Shown here in pieces: positions 24,681 to 33,235 of a DNA stretch of 64,000 nt. The notes under the pieces are model-generated. The model was not told the DNA's origin. It saw nothing but the letters and a program-made list of their open reading frames with translations, and did not search any database. The translations under genes were made by a program, and so were the position numbers. How positions within the stretch are numbered: position 1 is the stretch's first letter; every line of letters starts with the position of its first letter. The DNA comes from Ruminococcus sp. YE71 (GTDB lineage Bacteria; Bacillota; Clostridia; Oscillospirales; Ruminococcaceae): NCBI RefSeq assembly GCF_900119155.1, contig NZ_FPIR01000008.1, positions 1 through 64,000 on the forward strand, in the 5' to 3' direction.

Positions 24681-25649
24681 TCAGATAATGTTTTCGAGGA
24701 AAGCGATGGTCTTGTGGTCGAAACGCAGATCCTGCGCCGCCATGTCCTCATCTATCTGCCAGGGCTTTGAAGCCGCAAATACCGAGCTTACAAAGAACGG
24801 CTGCGAGTTAAGGTAGCCCAGCGGGATGACTGCCGCAGGGATGCCCTCCTTTTCACTGAACTGCTTTACCCTTGCAAGACGTGCGAGGTTCGCGGTCGAA
24901 GTGAAGCTGCCCTCGGGAAGGTTCTTCGCGGGGTCGCCCTTGGCGAGCTTCGCAAAGAAGCCCTTTGCCTGCGGACAATATGCCATTACAGGGAAGTTGT
25001 TGCGCTGATACCACTTGAATTCGCGAAGGTTCATGCAGACAACGGTCGGGTCGCCGAAGGTATCGGTGCTCGAATGTGCAAGGCTGTAGTTTATCTGGCT
25101 GACACGGAAAGGCTCCATGCCGTTCTCTTCCGCAAACTTGTTCGCTTCCTCGATACGTGCGGCAGTCCAGTTGGAAGCGCCGAGGAAATGCACCTTGCCG
25201 CTCTGATAGAAGTCATTGAGTATCGGCATTATCTCGCTGACGGGGATAAGCTCGTCGTCGCGGTGCAGGAAGTAGATGTCTACATAGTCGAGCCCAAGCA
25301 CTTCGAGGGAACGATTCAGGTCGTACTCAAGGTCTTCTCTCGTGAGTCGTGACTGTTCCATATTGTCGAAAGGCGGATGACCGCCCTTGGTCGAAACAAT
25401 CATCTCATCGCGGCAGCCCCTTGCTTTGAGCCATCTGCCGACAACGCCCTCCGAAGTATCGGCGCCCTCTTCGAGCCATTCACAGTAGACTCTCGCGGTG
25501 TCGATACAGCGTCCGCCGTCTTTATAGTAGGTATCGAGAAGCTCGAAATAAATATCATCCGAATCACTGCGCTCAAAACTTGCCGTGCCGAAAGTAAGTG
25601 CAGGCAAAGAAAGCGAATATCTGTCGTTTTTCAGGTCAAAGCTAAACAT
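24681..25649 (-). CDS. Aldo/keto reductase family oxidoreductase
   Basis: 322 residues with a TIM-barrel AKR fold. CIDTARVYCEW carries the catalytic Asp and Tyr, MIVSTKGGHP the Lys, and YVDIYFLHRDD the His. GKVHFLGASNW and NYSLAHSS follow, and the NADP-binding end is VIPLGYLNSQPFF. The substrate is unknown. The ribosome site GGAGAGG is close to the ATG. The AT-rich DNA in front (25650-25780) has no promoter I would name with confidence. Confidence 0.9.
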   Translation of the reverse strand: MFSFDLKNDRYSLSLPALTFGTASFERSDSDDIYFELLDTYYKDGGRCIDTARVYCEWLEEGADTSEGVVGRWLKARGCRDEMIVSTKGGHPPFDNMEQSRLTREDLEYDLNRSLEVLGLDYVDIYFLHRDDELIPVSEIMPILNDFYQSGKVHFLGASNWTAARIEEANKFAEENGMEPFRVSQINYSLAHSSTDTFGDPTVVCMNLREFKWYQRNNFPVMAYCPQAKGFFAKLAKGDPAKNLPEGSFTSTANLARLARVKQFSEKEGIPAAVIPLGYLNSQPFFVSSVFAASKPWQIDEDMAAQDLRFDHKTIAFLENII

Positions 25650-25781
25650 TAATTATCCTCTCCGTTCACTTTCAAATTATCACTATATACATCTTATTAA
25701 ACATTATGAATAATCATACCATATATTTATAGCTTGTTTTAATGCAAATTGTAAACTTTTTTAAAGAGTTCTGCAAAAGCC

Positions 25782-25810
25782 TTGACAAGCCGATTTACTT
25801 GATATATAAT
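25782..25810 (+). promoter_or_regulatory. Sigma-A promoter of the ylxM-ffh operon
   Basis: TTGACA (25782-25787), 17-bp spacer, TATAAT (25805-25810). Confidence 0.92.
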
Positions 25811-25860
25811 TAAATAGCGATGTAAAGACATTGTACTTTACGAAAGGGGCTGAGAGAGAC

Positions 25861-26259
25861 ATGGCACTGCCTGCGGAGATAGAAAAGAATCTGTATATCG
25901 GCGTACTGCTCGACCTGTACGGAGCTCTGCTCACCGAAAGACAGCGCGATATGATGGAGATGTATTTCCATGACGACCTCTCACTCTCCGAAGTTGCGGA
26001 ACAATACGGTATTTCAAGGCAGGGCGTTCACGACGCGATAAAGCGCGGTGAGGAGACCCTCGAAGAACTTGAAAGCAAGCTCGGGCTCGCGGCTCAGCAG
26101 GAGACCCAGAAAGCACAGCTCCTTGAATTCAAGGGACTTGCACTGGCGGCTCTCGATGAGTGCAGGAAGGTCAGCTTCGGCAAGAATATCGCCGACAAGG
26201 TGATAGCACTGCTCGAAGACCTTGACTCGAAGCTCGAAGAGTTTGAAAATCCGATGTAA
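25861..26259 (+). CDS. ylxM: YlxM/p13-like putative DNA-binding protein (UPF0122)
   Basis: 132 residues. LYGALLTERQRDMMEMYFHD then LSLSEVAEQYGISRQGVHDA is the sigma-70 region 4-like helix-turn-helix of the UPF0122 family, followed by a helical tail of about 60 residues. The gene is almost always next to ffh and is thought to act with the signal recognition particle pathway. Here it is 18 bp before ffh. The start at 25861 is ATG; a TTG at 25831 is less likely. Confidence 0.9.
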   Translation: MALPAEIEKNLYIGVLLDLYGALLTERQRDMMEMYFHDDLSLSEVAEQYGISRQGVHDAIKRGEETLEELESKLGLAAQQETQKAQLLEFKGLALAALDECRKVSFGKNIADKVIALLEDLDSKLEEFENPM

Positions 26260-26277
26260 TATAAAGGGGGAAAGGCT

Positions 26278-27681
26278 ATGGCATTCGAGAGCTTATCCGA
26301 GAAGCTCGGCGGAGTATTCAAAAGGCTGAAAAACAGAGGTAAGCTGACAGAAGCTGACGTTAAGGAAGCAATGAGAGAGGTCAAGATGGCACTCCTCGAG
26401 GCTGACGTAAGCTACAAGGTTGTTAAGGATTTCGTTAGCAAGGTCACCGAGCGCAGTATCGGTGAAGAGGTGCTTTCGAGCCTTACTCCCGCTCAGCAGG
26501 TTATTAAGATAGTTAACGATGAGCTTATCGCACTCATGGGCGACGGCAGCGCAAAGGTGAATTTCCCGAACAAGCCGCCCTGTGTTATCATGATGTGCGG
26601 ACTTCAGGGCGCAGGCAAAACTACCCACGCCGCTAAGCTCGCTAAATATTTCAAGCGCACGAGAGAGATGCGTCCGCTGCTCATCGCGGCCGACGTTTAC
26701 AGACCTGCGGCTATCGAACAGCTCAAGGTCGTAGGCTCTAAGGCGGAAGTCCCCGTGTTTGAGATGGGTCAGATCGATCCGAGAAAGATCGTTAAGGAAG
26801 GTCTCAAGCACGCAAAGGATCACGGTAACGACCTCGTTATCATTGATACGGCAGGCCGTCTGCATATCGACGAGGAGCTTATGAAAGAGCTCGTTGATAT
26901 CAAGAAGATCGCCGAGCCGAACGAGATCATGCTCGTTATCGACGCTATGATCGGTCAGGACTCCGTAAAGGTCGCTGAGGCATTCGATCAGGCACTCGGT
27001 ATCGACAGCGTGCTGCTCACAAAGCTCGATTCCGATACAAGAGGCGGTGCGGCTCTGTCCGTTCTGTCCGTAACAGGTAAGCCTATCAAGTTCGTCGGCA
27101 TGGGCGAAAAGCTCGACGAGTTCGAGATGTTCCACCCCGACAGAATGGCATCGCGTATCCTCGGCATGGGCGATATGCTCTCCCTTATCGAGAAGGCGAC
27201 TATGACCATCGACGAGGCTGACGCCGAGCGTATGGCAAAGAAGGTACAGGAAAAGGGCTTCGATATGAACGACCTGCTCGAAAATATGGAGCAGATCAGC
27301 AAGATGGGCTCTGTAGCTTCCATCATCAAGATGCTCCCGGGTGCCGCTGACGTGAGCGAATCACAGATCGCACAGGGCGAAGTTCAGCTCAAATATACAA
27401 GGGCTATGATCCAGTCAATGACTAAGGCCGAGCGCGTTAAGCCCTCGATCATAGATCCTAAGCGCAAGAGAAGAATAGCTGCCGGTGCAGGCGTTAACGT
27501 CTCCGACGTGAACAAGCTGCTCAGACAGTTCGAGGATATGCAGAAGCTGATGAAGCAGTTCGGTATCGGAAACGGTAAGCTGCACGGAAAAAAGCAGCGT
27601 ATGAGCCGCGCTAATATGCTCAGAGCTATGGGTGCGCTCCCTGCCGATATGTCGATGCCCGGCGGCAAGAAGAAAAAGTAA
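26278..27681 (+). CDS. ffh: Signal recognition particle protein Ffh
   Basis: 467 residues. N domain 1-90; G domain with GLQGAGKTTHAAKLA (G1), DTAGRLHIDEE (G3) and TKLDSDTRGGAALS (G4/G5); the Met-rich M domain (from about 300) ends in KKQRMSRANMLRAMG and a basic tail. It binds SRP RNA and signal sequences for co-translational targeting. Codon use is more AT-ended and GCT/GTT-rich than its neighbours, typical of highly expressed genes in this window. Confidence 0.97.
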   Translation: MAFESLSEKLGGVFKRLKNRGKLTEADVKEAMREVKMALLEADVSYKVVKDFVSKVTERSIGEEVLSSLTPAQQVIKIVNDELIALMGDGSAKVNFPNKPPCVIMMCGLQGAGKTTHAAKLAKYFKRTREMRPLLIAADVYRPAAIEQLKVVGSKAEVPVFEMGQIDPRKIVKEGLKHAKDHGNDLVIIDTAGRLHIDEELMKELVDIKKIAEPNEIMLVIDAMIGQDSVKVAEAFDQALGIDSVLLTKLDSDTRGGAALSVLSVTGKPIKFVGMGEKLDEFEMFHPDRMASRILGMGDMLSLIEKATMTIDEADAERMAKKVQEKGFDMNDLLENMEQISKMGSVASIIKMLPGAADVSESQIAQGEVQLKYTRAMIQSMTKAERVKPSIIDPKRKRRIAAGAGVNVSDVNKLLRQFEDMQKLMKQFGIGNGKLHGKKQRMSRANMLRAMGALPADMSMPGGKKKK

Positions 27682-27687
27682 GATTTC

Positions 27688-27873
27688 ATGAATATAGCGA
27701 TAATCCTTTGCGGAGTGTTCTGTATATTCTGCGCTTACAAAGATTACGACTGGTTTATGAATAATTACAAGGCGAGACCGCTCGTGAAGCTGCTCGGAAG
27801 AAACGGCGCGAGAGTGTTCTATATCATTATCGGCATCATGTTTGTTCTGTGCGGCATTTTTATCAAGGTTTGA
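27688..27873 (+). CDS. Small two-helix membrane protein (Imm17-like)
   Basis: 61 residues. There are two hydrophobic segments ([15 protein letters not shown] and [17 protein letters not shown]) around a basic loop [15 protein letters not shown]. It resembles short proteins annotated as immunity 17 family in Firmicutes; no toxin gene is nearby, so that name says little about function. It lies 6 bp after ffh and 52 bp before rpsP in the same operon. Confidence 0.7.
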   Translation: MNIAIILCGVFCIFCAYKDYDWFMNNYKARPLVKLLGRNGARVFYIIIGIMFVLCGIFIKV

Positions 27874-27925
27874 GGCTCTTCGAGCTTTAAATACAATCAG
27901 GAAATTTAACGGAGGTGAAAGTAAA

Positions 27926-28168
27926 ATGGCAGTAAAGATCAGACTGAGAAGAATGGGTGCTAAGAAGGCTCCTTTCTATCGTATAGTTGTTGCAGATTCG
28001 AGATACCCCAGAGACGGCAGATTCATCGAGGAGATCGGTTTCTACGATCCTACCAAGGAGCCTGTAGTTCTGAAGGTTGACGATGAGAAGGCTAAGGCTT
28101 GGATCGCTAACGGCGCACAGCCTACCGACAGAGTTAAGGCTCTTCTCAAGAAGAACGGAACTATCTGA
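27926..28168 (+). CDS. rpsP: 30S ribosomal protein S16
   Basis: 80 residues. [20 protein letters not shown] at the N-terminus and [15 protein letters not shown] are S16 signatures. The start follows CGGAGGTGAAAG. It lies between ffh and khpA as in Bacillus, but rimM and trmD, the usual next partners, do not follow here. Confidence 0.97.
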   Translation: MAVKIRLRRMGAKKAPFYRIVVADSRYPRDGRFIEEIGFYDPTKEPVVLKVDDEKAKAWIANGAQPTDRVKALLKKNGTI

Positions 28169-28175
28169 TAAAGGC

Positions 28176-28210
28176 AAAGCGGTTTATCGCATTTGCGATA
28201 TTACCGCTTT
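28176..28210 (+). terminator. Terminator or attenuator between rpsP and khpA
   Basis: AAAGCGGT-TT-ATCGC (28176-28190) pairs with GCGAT-ATT-ACCGCTTT, followed by TTTTATT. khpA begins 20 bases later with its own AGGAGG, so it probably lowers rather than abolishes khpA transcription. Confidence 0.82.
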
Positions 28211-28230
28211 TTTATTAGGAGGACACACAA

Positions 28231-28464
28231 ATGGAAGAATTATTAAAGACTATCGCTACCGAGCTTGTTGAAGATAAGGACGCCGTTACCGTAAGTGTTG
28301 ACCCCGAAAACGAGGAAGGCGTTATCGTATATCACCTCCACGTTGCTGAGGCTGACATGGGCAGAGTTATCGGCAAGCAGGGCAGGATCGCAAAGGCTAT
28401 CAGAGTTGTAATGAGAGCCGGCGCTGCAAGACTCGATCAGAAGATAATGGTCGAGATCGACTGA
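28231..28464 (+). CDS. khpA: KH-domain RNA-binding protein KhpA
   Basis: 77 residues, one type II KH domain with GRVIGKQGRIAKAIR containing the GxxG loop. In Firmicutes KhpA pairs with KhpB/Jag and influences cell division and elongation through RNA binding. The gene order rpsP-khpA is conserved. A terminator follows at 28489. Confidence 0.95.
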   Translation: MEELLKTIATELVEDKDAVTVSVDPENEEGVIVYHLHVAEADMGRVIGKQGRIAKAIRVVMRAGAARLDQKIMVEID

Positions 28465-28488
28465 TATAGACGGTACTGATTAAAATAC

Positions 28489-28515
28489 GCCCCGATGGGA
28501 ATAATCTCATCGGGG
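28489..28515 (+). terminator. Terminator after khpA
   Basis: GCCCCGATGGGA pairs with TCTCATCGGGGT (CCCCGATG/CATCGGGG perfect) and is followed by GTTTATT. The ribosome site of the next gene overlaps the 3' arm. Confidence 0.75.
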
Positions 28516-28523
28516 TGTTTATT

Positions 28524-28883
28524 ATGTCAGATATTTCAAAACAAAAGCTCGCCGCAGTCGGCTTTGCGAGCGGATTGGTGAACGGTCTGTTCGGCGCGGG
28601 CGGCGGGATGCTCGCAGTACCGATGCTTGAACAAAACGGCTGTGACCCGAAAAAGGCGCACATCACATCCGTCTGCATGATGCTGACTTTCAGCATGGTG
28701 AGCATCATCGTCTACACGGCACGAGGGAGCCTTGAACCCGCACAGACCCTCGGTTATCTGCCCTTCGGAGCCCTCGGAGCGGCGGTCGGATGCCTTGCCA
28801 TGAAGCGGATAAGACCGCTGACACTGCAGCGGCTCTTCTCCTGCCTGATGATCTACTTCGGTCTGAAGACCCTGATGAACTGA
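28524..28883 (+). CDS. Half-size TSUP (TauE/SafE) membrane protein, first half
   Basis: 119 residues, about four hydrophobic segments. The glycine motif GLVNGLFGAGGGMLAVPML and the helix SVCMMLTFSMVSIIVY fit one repeat of the sulfite exporter TauE/SafE family, normally one protein of about 250 residues with two such repeats. The second half is encoded separately 14 bp downstream. Together they would form one transporter for a sulfur anion or organic acid; the substrate is unknown. The ribosome site (CGGGGTG) lies in the khpA terminator arm. Confidence 0.85.
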   Translation: MSDISKQKLAAVGFASGLVNGLFGAGGGMLAVPMLEQNGCDPKKAHITSVCMMLTFSMVSIIVYTARGSLEPAQTLGYLPFGALGAAVGCLAMKRIRPLTLQRLFSCLMIYFGLKTLMN

Positions 28884-28897
28884 AAGGGGAGTGCCCG

Positions 28898-29314
28898 ATG
28901 GAAATGATCCTTATGTATGCGGTATCCTTCGCTTCGGGACTGTGCGCTTCGATGGGGCTGGGCGGCGGAACCGTACTGATACTCTGGCTTACCCTCGCCG
29001 AAAGTCTGCCCCAGCAGCAGGCACAGGGCATCAACCTCGTATTCTTCATCCCATGCGCTCTGACCGCGATGTTTTTCTACCGACGAAGCGGTATGATCGA
29101 GATACAGCAGCTCGCGCCCGCACTCGTGTCGGGAACGGTCGGCGCCGTCATAGGCGCATCACTGAGCGGTCTTATCGTCAGCGAAGTCCTGCGCAGAGCG
29201 TTCGGCGCGTTCCTGCTGATAATGGGAATGCGTTCGCTTACGTCCTGTCAGTCTCGTCTGACTCGGCAGATGCCTTTTTCTTGCGCCTGTAGTCGAGATA
29301 ACCCTCAAGAATGA
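28898..29314 (+). CDS. Half-size TSUP (TauE/SafE) membrane protein, second half
   Basis: 138 residues. ASGLCASMGLGGGTVLIL is the second TSUP glycine motif, followed by GINLVFFIPCALTAMFFY and GAVIGASLSGLIV. The expected end of the fold is near FGAFLLIMGMRSL. The last ~24 residues (SCQSRLTRQMPFSCACSR and on) are not membrane-like and run 77 nt into the convergent ruvX gene, which suggests a lost stop codon. The start at 28898 follows AAGGGGAG. Confidence 0.82.
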   Translation: MEMILMYAVSFASGLCASMGLGGGTVLILWLTLAESLPQQQAQGINLVFFIPCALTAMFFYRRSGMIEIQQLAPALVSGTVGAVIGASLSGLIVSEVLRRAFGAFLLIMGMRSLTSCQSRLTRQMPFSCACSRDNPQE

Positions 29315-29690
29315 TGACGGCAGCGACCGTATCAACGACCTTCTTGCGCTTACCGCCGCGGACGTTCGTCTCGTTGAGTATCTGATGAGCGGTCACAGTG
29401 GTGGAACGCTCGTCCCACATAACGACGGGCAGTTCGGTCACACACTCGACCATTTCCGCAAAAGCGCGGCACTTCTGCGCACGGGGACCCTCGGAACCGT
29501 TCATGTTCATGGGGAGCCCGATGACGATCTCTCCGACCTCGTACTGTTCCGCCATGTGAGCGACCTTCATCGCGAGTATCTGAGCGTTGCGCTCCTCTAT
29601 AGTGCCTATCGGCGATGCGAGGAATTCTGTCCTGTCGCAAACCGCAAGCCCTGTCCTTGCGTCACCGTAATCTACTGACATTATTTTCAT
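29238..29690 (-). CDS. ruvX: Putative Holliday junction resolvase YqgF/RuvX
   Basis: 150 residues with an RNase H-like fold. MSVDYGDARTGLAVCD has the first catalytic Asp, EIVIGLPMNMNGSEGP the second motif, WDERSTTVTAHQIL the Glu, and VDTVAAVIILEGYLD the final Asp. YqgF acts in pre-16S rRNA 5' end processing and possibly on recombination junctions. It has its own promoter at 29721-29749. Its 3' end overlaps the second TSUP gene tail to tail. Confidence 0.94.
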   Translation of the reverse strand: MKIMSVDYGDARTGLAVCDRTEFLASPIGTIEERNAQILAMKVAHMAEQYEVGEIVIGLPMNMNGSEGPRAQKCRAFAEMVECVTELPVVMWDERSTTVTAHQILNETNVRGGKRKKVVDTVAAVIILEGYLDYRRKKKASAESDETDRT

Positions 29691-29720
29691 ACTGAAATCT
29701 TCCTTTCCTGAGATAATCTA

Positions 29721-29749
29721 ATTATAACACAGAGCAGGGAAGTTGTCAA
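29721..29749 (-). promoter_or_regulatory. Sigma-A promoter of ruvX
   Basis: Minus strand: TTGACA (29749-29744), 17-bp spacer, TATAAT (29726-29721). Confidence 0.9.
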
Positions 29750-29808
29750 ATGCAGTAGGACAGTTCGCAGTGAAACCTTAAAGATTAATGACCATTTTGT
29801 AAAATCGG

Positions 29809-29837
29809 TTGCAATCCATCCCACTATATGTTAAAAT
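29809..29837 (+). promoter_or_regulatory. Sigma-A promoter of pheA
   Basis: TTGCAA (29809-29814), 17-bp spacer, TAAAAT (29832-29837). I see no T-box or Trp/Phe leader peptide in the short leader. Confidence 0.8.
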
Positions 29838-29875
29838 AAGGTGTATGAATTTAACACATTAAAGGAGCATATCGC

Positions 29876-30991
29876 ATGGAGCTGAAAGAGCTTAGAGGTC
29901 AGATCAACGAGATCGACGCACAGATACTCGATTTGTTTCAGAAGCGCATGGACATCTGCTGTCAGGTCGCTGAATACAAGATCGAGAATGATCTGCCAAT
30001 ATTCCACCCCGAACGCGAACAGCAGGTGATAGAACAGGTGCGCGAAAGCGTTCCCGAAGTCCTCGGAGAATCCGCTGTGACACTGTTTACGAACCTGATG
30101 GATATTTCAAAATGCAGACAGTTCCAGATGCTGTTTGCCAACGAGCCGCAGCTCGAAAGTGTACCCCTTGAAAGGACAGGCAAGCAGTCGGTAGCCGTTC
30201 CGGGAACGATCGGCTCGTACACTCACGCCGCCGCAAACAAACTGCTCCCCGATTCCGAGCCGCAGTTCTTCGAGTCCTTCGCGGAGGTTTTCGCAGCAGT
30301 TGAGAGCGGCACCACCGAGTTCGGCGTTGTCCCCATAAACAACTCCACCGCAGGCACCGTGAACGCTACATACGAGCTTATGAGCAAGTACGACCTGACG
30401 ATCTGCGCCGCTACAAAAGTCTCGGTCAACCACAGCCTCTGCATCAGACCCGAGACGAATATCGAGGACGTACACCGCGTTTACTCCCACGAACAGGCGC
30501 TGATGCAGTGTTCGGAATTCCTCGCGGCACACGGCTATTCGGCACGCCCGTATGTCAACACATCCCTTGCCGCATCCCGCGTCAAGGAATCGGATGAGCC
30601 TATCGCCGCTATCTGCTCGGAGATATGCGCAAAGCACTTCGGACTGAAAATAGTCTCCAGAAATATCAACAATGCCGATACCAATTTCACAAGGTTCATC
30701 ATGATGAGCAAGAAACTGCATCTTGACCCCGACGCCAACATGATTTCGGTATGCCTGCGCCTGCCTCACCAGACTTCGGCGCTGTACAGACTGCTGACGA
30801 AATTCTCCGTTGCGGGTCTGAACCTCACGAAGATAGAATCCCGTCCCGTTGCGAACACCGATTTTGACGTGATGTTCTACCTCGATTTCGAGGGATCGGT
30901 CACCACGCCTGTTGTGCTCCAGCTTATCAGAGAGCTGAAAACAGAGCTTAAATACTTCAAGTTCCTCGGAAACTACAGGGAGGTATTGTGA
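29876..30991 (+). CDS. pheA: Bifunctional chorismate mutase / prephenate dehydratase
   Basis: 371 residues. An AroQ chorismate mutase domain (1-85; [20 protein letters not shown]) is followed by a prephenate dehydratase domain (about 103-285). That domain has [20 protein letters not shown] and [13 protein letters not shown], where TRF is the catalytic Thr motif. An ACT domain with KIESRPV (the ESRP phenylalanine site) closes the protein. It makes phenylpyruvate for Phe synthesis and should be feedback-inhibited by Phe. Its TGA overlaps the ispF ATG. Confidence 0.95.
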   Translation: MELKELRGQINEIDAQILDLFQKRMDICCQVAEYKIENDLPIFHPEREQQVIEQVRESVPEVLGESAVTLFTNLMDISKCRQFQMLFANEPQLESVPLERTGKQSVAVPGTIGSYTHAAANKLLPDSEPQFFESFAEVFAAVESGTTEFGVVPINNSTAGTVNATYELMSKYDLTICAATKVSVNHSLCIRPETNIEDVHRVYSHEQALMQCSEFLAAHGYSARPYVNTSLAASRVKESDEPIAAICSEICAKHFGLKIVSRNINNADTNFTRFIMMSKKLHLDPDANMISVCLRLPHQTSALYRLLTKFSVAGLNLTKIESRPVANTDFDVMFYLDFEGSVTTPVVLQLIRELKTELKYFKFLGNYREVL

Positions 30992-31458
30992 TGCGTATCG
31001 GACAGGGCTATGATGTTCACAGACTCGTCGAGGGCAGAAAGCTCATCCTCGGCGGAGTAGAAATAGAGTATGAGAAAGGTCTGCTCGGACATTCCGACGC
31101 GGATGTGCTGACCCACGCGATAATGGACGCGCTGCTGGGTGCGGCGGCACTCGGCGATATCGGGCATCTTTTTCCCGACAACGACCCTGCCTACAGCGGA
31201 GCGGACAGCCTGAAACTCCTGCGGGAGGTCTGCGCTGTTATCCGCAAAAACGGCTACGAGATAGGTAATATCGACGCTACCGTTATAGCACAGCGCCCGA
31301 AGCTCGCACCCCACATCCTGACCATGCGCGAAAACATCGCCGCCGCCTGCGGTACCGACGTTTCACAGATCTCGGTCAAGGCGACAACGGAAGAAAAGCT
31401 CGGCTTCACGGGCTCGGGCGAGGGTATGTCGGCTTCGGCGGTCTGCCTGCTTTTATAA
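30991..31458 (+). CDS. ispF: 2-C-methyl-D-erythritol 2,4-cyclodiphosphate synthase
   Basis: 155 residues. [11 protein letters not shown] supplies the zinc Asp and His, [13 protein letters not shown] the third ligand region, [10 protein letters not shown] the loop and [12 protein letters not shown] the CMP-binding end. It performs the fifth step of the MEP pathway. The start ATG at 30991 (TGATG overlap with pheA) follows GGGAGG at good distance; a GTG at 30988 is possible. Confidence 0.96.
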   Translation: MRIGQGYDVHRLVEGRKLILGGVEIEYEKGLLGHSDADVLTHAIMDALLGAAALGDIGHLFPDNDPAYSGADSLKLLREVCAVIRKNGYEIGNIDATVIAQRPKLAPHILTMRENIAAACGTDVSQISVKATTEEKLGFTGSGEGMSASAVCLLL

Positions 31459-31470
31459 TGTATATCTCAG

Positions 31471-31502
31471 CTCCTTTCGTGGAACAATAGGTGCGAAAGG
31501 AG
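31471..31502 (+). terminator. Terminator hairpin that also buries the next ribosome site
   Basis: CTCCTTTCG (31471-31479) pairs with CGAAAGGAG (31494-31502) and is followed by TTGTTTTTT. The 3' arm contains AAAGGAG, the ribosome site of the gene at 31512, so the hairpin both ends ispF transcripts and can block translation downstream. Confidence 0.75.
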
Positions 31503-31511
31503 TTGTTTTTT

Positions 31512-31952
31512 ATGAAGGATAACAAGACCGATTCCATAAGACTTCTGCGTGAGACGAACGCAGGCATACAGATGGGCGTTTCAAGCCTTGAGGACATCAT
31601 CGGCAGCATCCAAAATCAGGAGCTCCGCGACCTTATGAGCCGCGCAAAGACCGAGCATGAAAAGCTCGGGAACGAAGCTCACAGACTGCTGCACTTCTAC
31701 GGGAGCGACACCAAGGAACCCCATCCCGTCGCAAAGGTGATGAGCTCGGTCAAGACCAATGTCATGCTCGCAGCCGACCCGAATGACAGTACCGCCGCAG
31801 GGCTGATAACCGATGGCTGCAACATGGGGATAAAGAATCTCAACAAGTACCTGAACGAGTACGGGAACGCATCGCCGCTCGTTTCGGCGCTCACAAGGCG
31901 CGTAATCAGGAGCGAGGAAAAACTCTGCGAGGATGTAAGGGCGTACCTTTGA
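31512..31952 (+). CDS. Helical-bundle protein of unknown function
   Basis: 146 residues with no membrane segment. It is almost entirely amphipathic helix (for example LRETNAGIQMGVSSLEDIIG, LRDLMSRAKTEHEKLGNEAH, LVSALTRRVIRSEEKLCEDV), suggesting a four-helix bundle of the ferritin-like or DUF2383 kind, but the metal Glu/His pairs of ferritins are not clearly present. I do not recognise the family. The start at 31512 uses the AAAGGAG inside the preceding hairpin. A strong hairpin follows. Confidence 0.7.
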   Translation: MKDNKTDSIRLLRETNAGIQMGVSSLEDIIGSIQNQELRDLMSRAKTEHEKLGNEAHRLLHFYGSDTKEPHPVAKVMSSVKTNVMLAADPNDSTAAGLITDGCNMGIKNLNKYLNEYGNASPLVSALTRRVIRSEEKLCEDVRAYL

Positions 31953-31958
31953 TGAGAA

Positions 31959-31987
31959 CAGACCGTCTGTTTCTTGCAGACGGTCTG
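31959..31987 (+). terminator. Hairpin after the helical-bundle gene
   Basis: CAGACCGTCTG (31959-31969) pairs with CAGACGGTCTG (31977-31987). The U-tract is poor (CATTTGTGG). Confidence 0.6.
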
Positions 31988-31999
31988 CATTTGTGGAAA

Positions 32000-32068
32000 G
32001 TTTACAATGGGAATCGTTTACATTTGGTACAAATGTGCATTTCAAAATATTAAAAAATATGATATAAT
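32000..32068 (+). promoter_or_regulatory. Promoter region and likely operator of the LacI-type gene
   Basis: A perfect 17-bp palindrome ACATTTG-GTA-CAAATGT (32020-32036) sits just upstream of TTCAAA (32041-32046), 16 bp, TATAAT (32063-32068). Two GTTTACA direct repeats (32000-32006, 32016-32022) overlap its left side. The placement suggests autoregulation by the LacI-family protein, though classical LacI sites have an even, CG-centred palindrome. Confidence 0.5.
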
Positions 32069-32104
32069 GTTACAAGTAATTATATCCCGAAAGGAAAAAA
32101 CAAC

Positions 32105-33115
32105 ATGAGCGCTACGATAAAGGACGTTGCAAACGAAGCGGGGCTGTCGGTGGCGACAGTTTCAAGAGTGCTGAACAACAGCGCCAACGTTTCGGATGAG
32201 GCTGCCGAAAAGGTAAATATGGCAATCGAGAAACTCGGCTATTCGCCGAACTTCCTCGGGCGTAATCTCCGCAAGCGCGAGACAAACGTTATCCTCGTGC
32301 TGATGCCGACCTCTGAACATTCGTTCTACATGAAGATAGTTGCAGGCATCCAGAAGTACGCACAGCCGAGAGGCTACGATATTATCTGCGCATCCTCGAA
32401 CTCCACCAGCGAGATCGAGGTCAGACAGATGAATATGCTGTTCAACCGCACCGTTGACGGCGTTATCCTGCTGGGCACTTCCTACGATGCCGATACCCTC
32501 AACAAGCTCTCGAAAAACTATAATATCGCGCTCTGCTGCGAGGGCGTAGAGGGCGCCGAGCTGCTGACCGTAGTCGTTGACGACGAACAGGCGGCTTACG
32601 ACGCTATAAAGGAGCTCATAAGGCTCGGCCACAGGAAGATCGGCTTTGTGGGCGCAAATGACAGCTCCGCGTCCAGCAAGAACAGACATTCGGGTTACGT
32701 CCGCGCCATGAAGGAATTTCTCGGCGAGGTGCGCGAGGAGTATATCTACACCGAGTCCTTTGAATACGAGTGCGGTCAGAAAGCGCTCGAATATTTCAGG
32801 AACCTTTCCGACCCGCCGACCGCGGTGTTCTGCGTGTCTGACCTGCTTGCCATCTCCGTGATACATAAGGCGCACGACCTTGGTATGAAGATAGGCGAGG
32901 AGATCTCGGTCATGGGCTTCGACAATATCTCAATGTGCGAGATGATGCTCCCGACAGTTTCGACCGTCGAACAGCCCTGCGAAAAGCTCGGCGAGATGGT
33001 GGTCAGAAAACTTATCTCGAACATCGGAGCGCCCTCGGGCGCCAAGGACAACGGCTATTACACCGTTCCTCACAGGGTAATACTCCGCGATTCCACGGGC
33101 AATATAAAGAAATGA
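32105..33115 (+). CDS. LacI family transcriptional regulator
   Basis: 336 residues. The N-terminal helix-turn-helix TIKDVANEAGLSVATVSRVL and the hinge helix LGRNLRKRETN are complete. The periplasmic-binding-protein-like core has VILLGTSYDA, FVGANDSSASSKNRHSGYV and ISVMGFDNISM. The effector is probably a sugar. The next gene is a sugar-type solute-binding lipoprotein, a likely target. It is a single-gene unit ending at 33204-33235. Confidence 0.93.
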   Translation: MSATIKDVANEAGLSVATVSRVLNNSANVSDEAAEKVNMAIEKLGYSPNFLGRNLRKRETNVILVLMPTSEHSFYMKIVAGIQKYAQPRGYDIICASSNSTSEIEVRQMNMLFNRTVDGVILLGTSYDADTLNKLSKNYNIALCCEGVEGAELLTVVVDDEQAAYDAIKELIRLGHRKIGFVGANDSSASSKNRHSGYVRAMKEFLGEVREEYIYTESFEYECGQKALEYFRNLSDPPTAVFCVSDLLAISVIHKAHDLGMKIGEEISVMGFDNISMCEMMLPTVSTVEQPCEKLGEMVVRKLISNIGAPSGAKDNGYYTVPHRVILRDSTGNIKK

Positions 33116-33203
33116 AATAGGTTTCAGAATTTTCACATACGGATTGAAGCCTGTTTCTTACCGATTATTGCGAAAGTGCATTATTTAAAAAATATTAGCA
33201 AAG

Positions 33204-33235
33204 TCTGCCTGCTCAGGTACTGTCCTACAGGCAGA
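33204..33235 (+). terminator. Terminator of the LacI-type gene
   Basis: TCTGCCTG (33204-33211) pairs with CAGGCAGA (33228-33235), followed by TTTTTTATTTTT. Confidence 0.88.
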
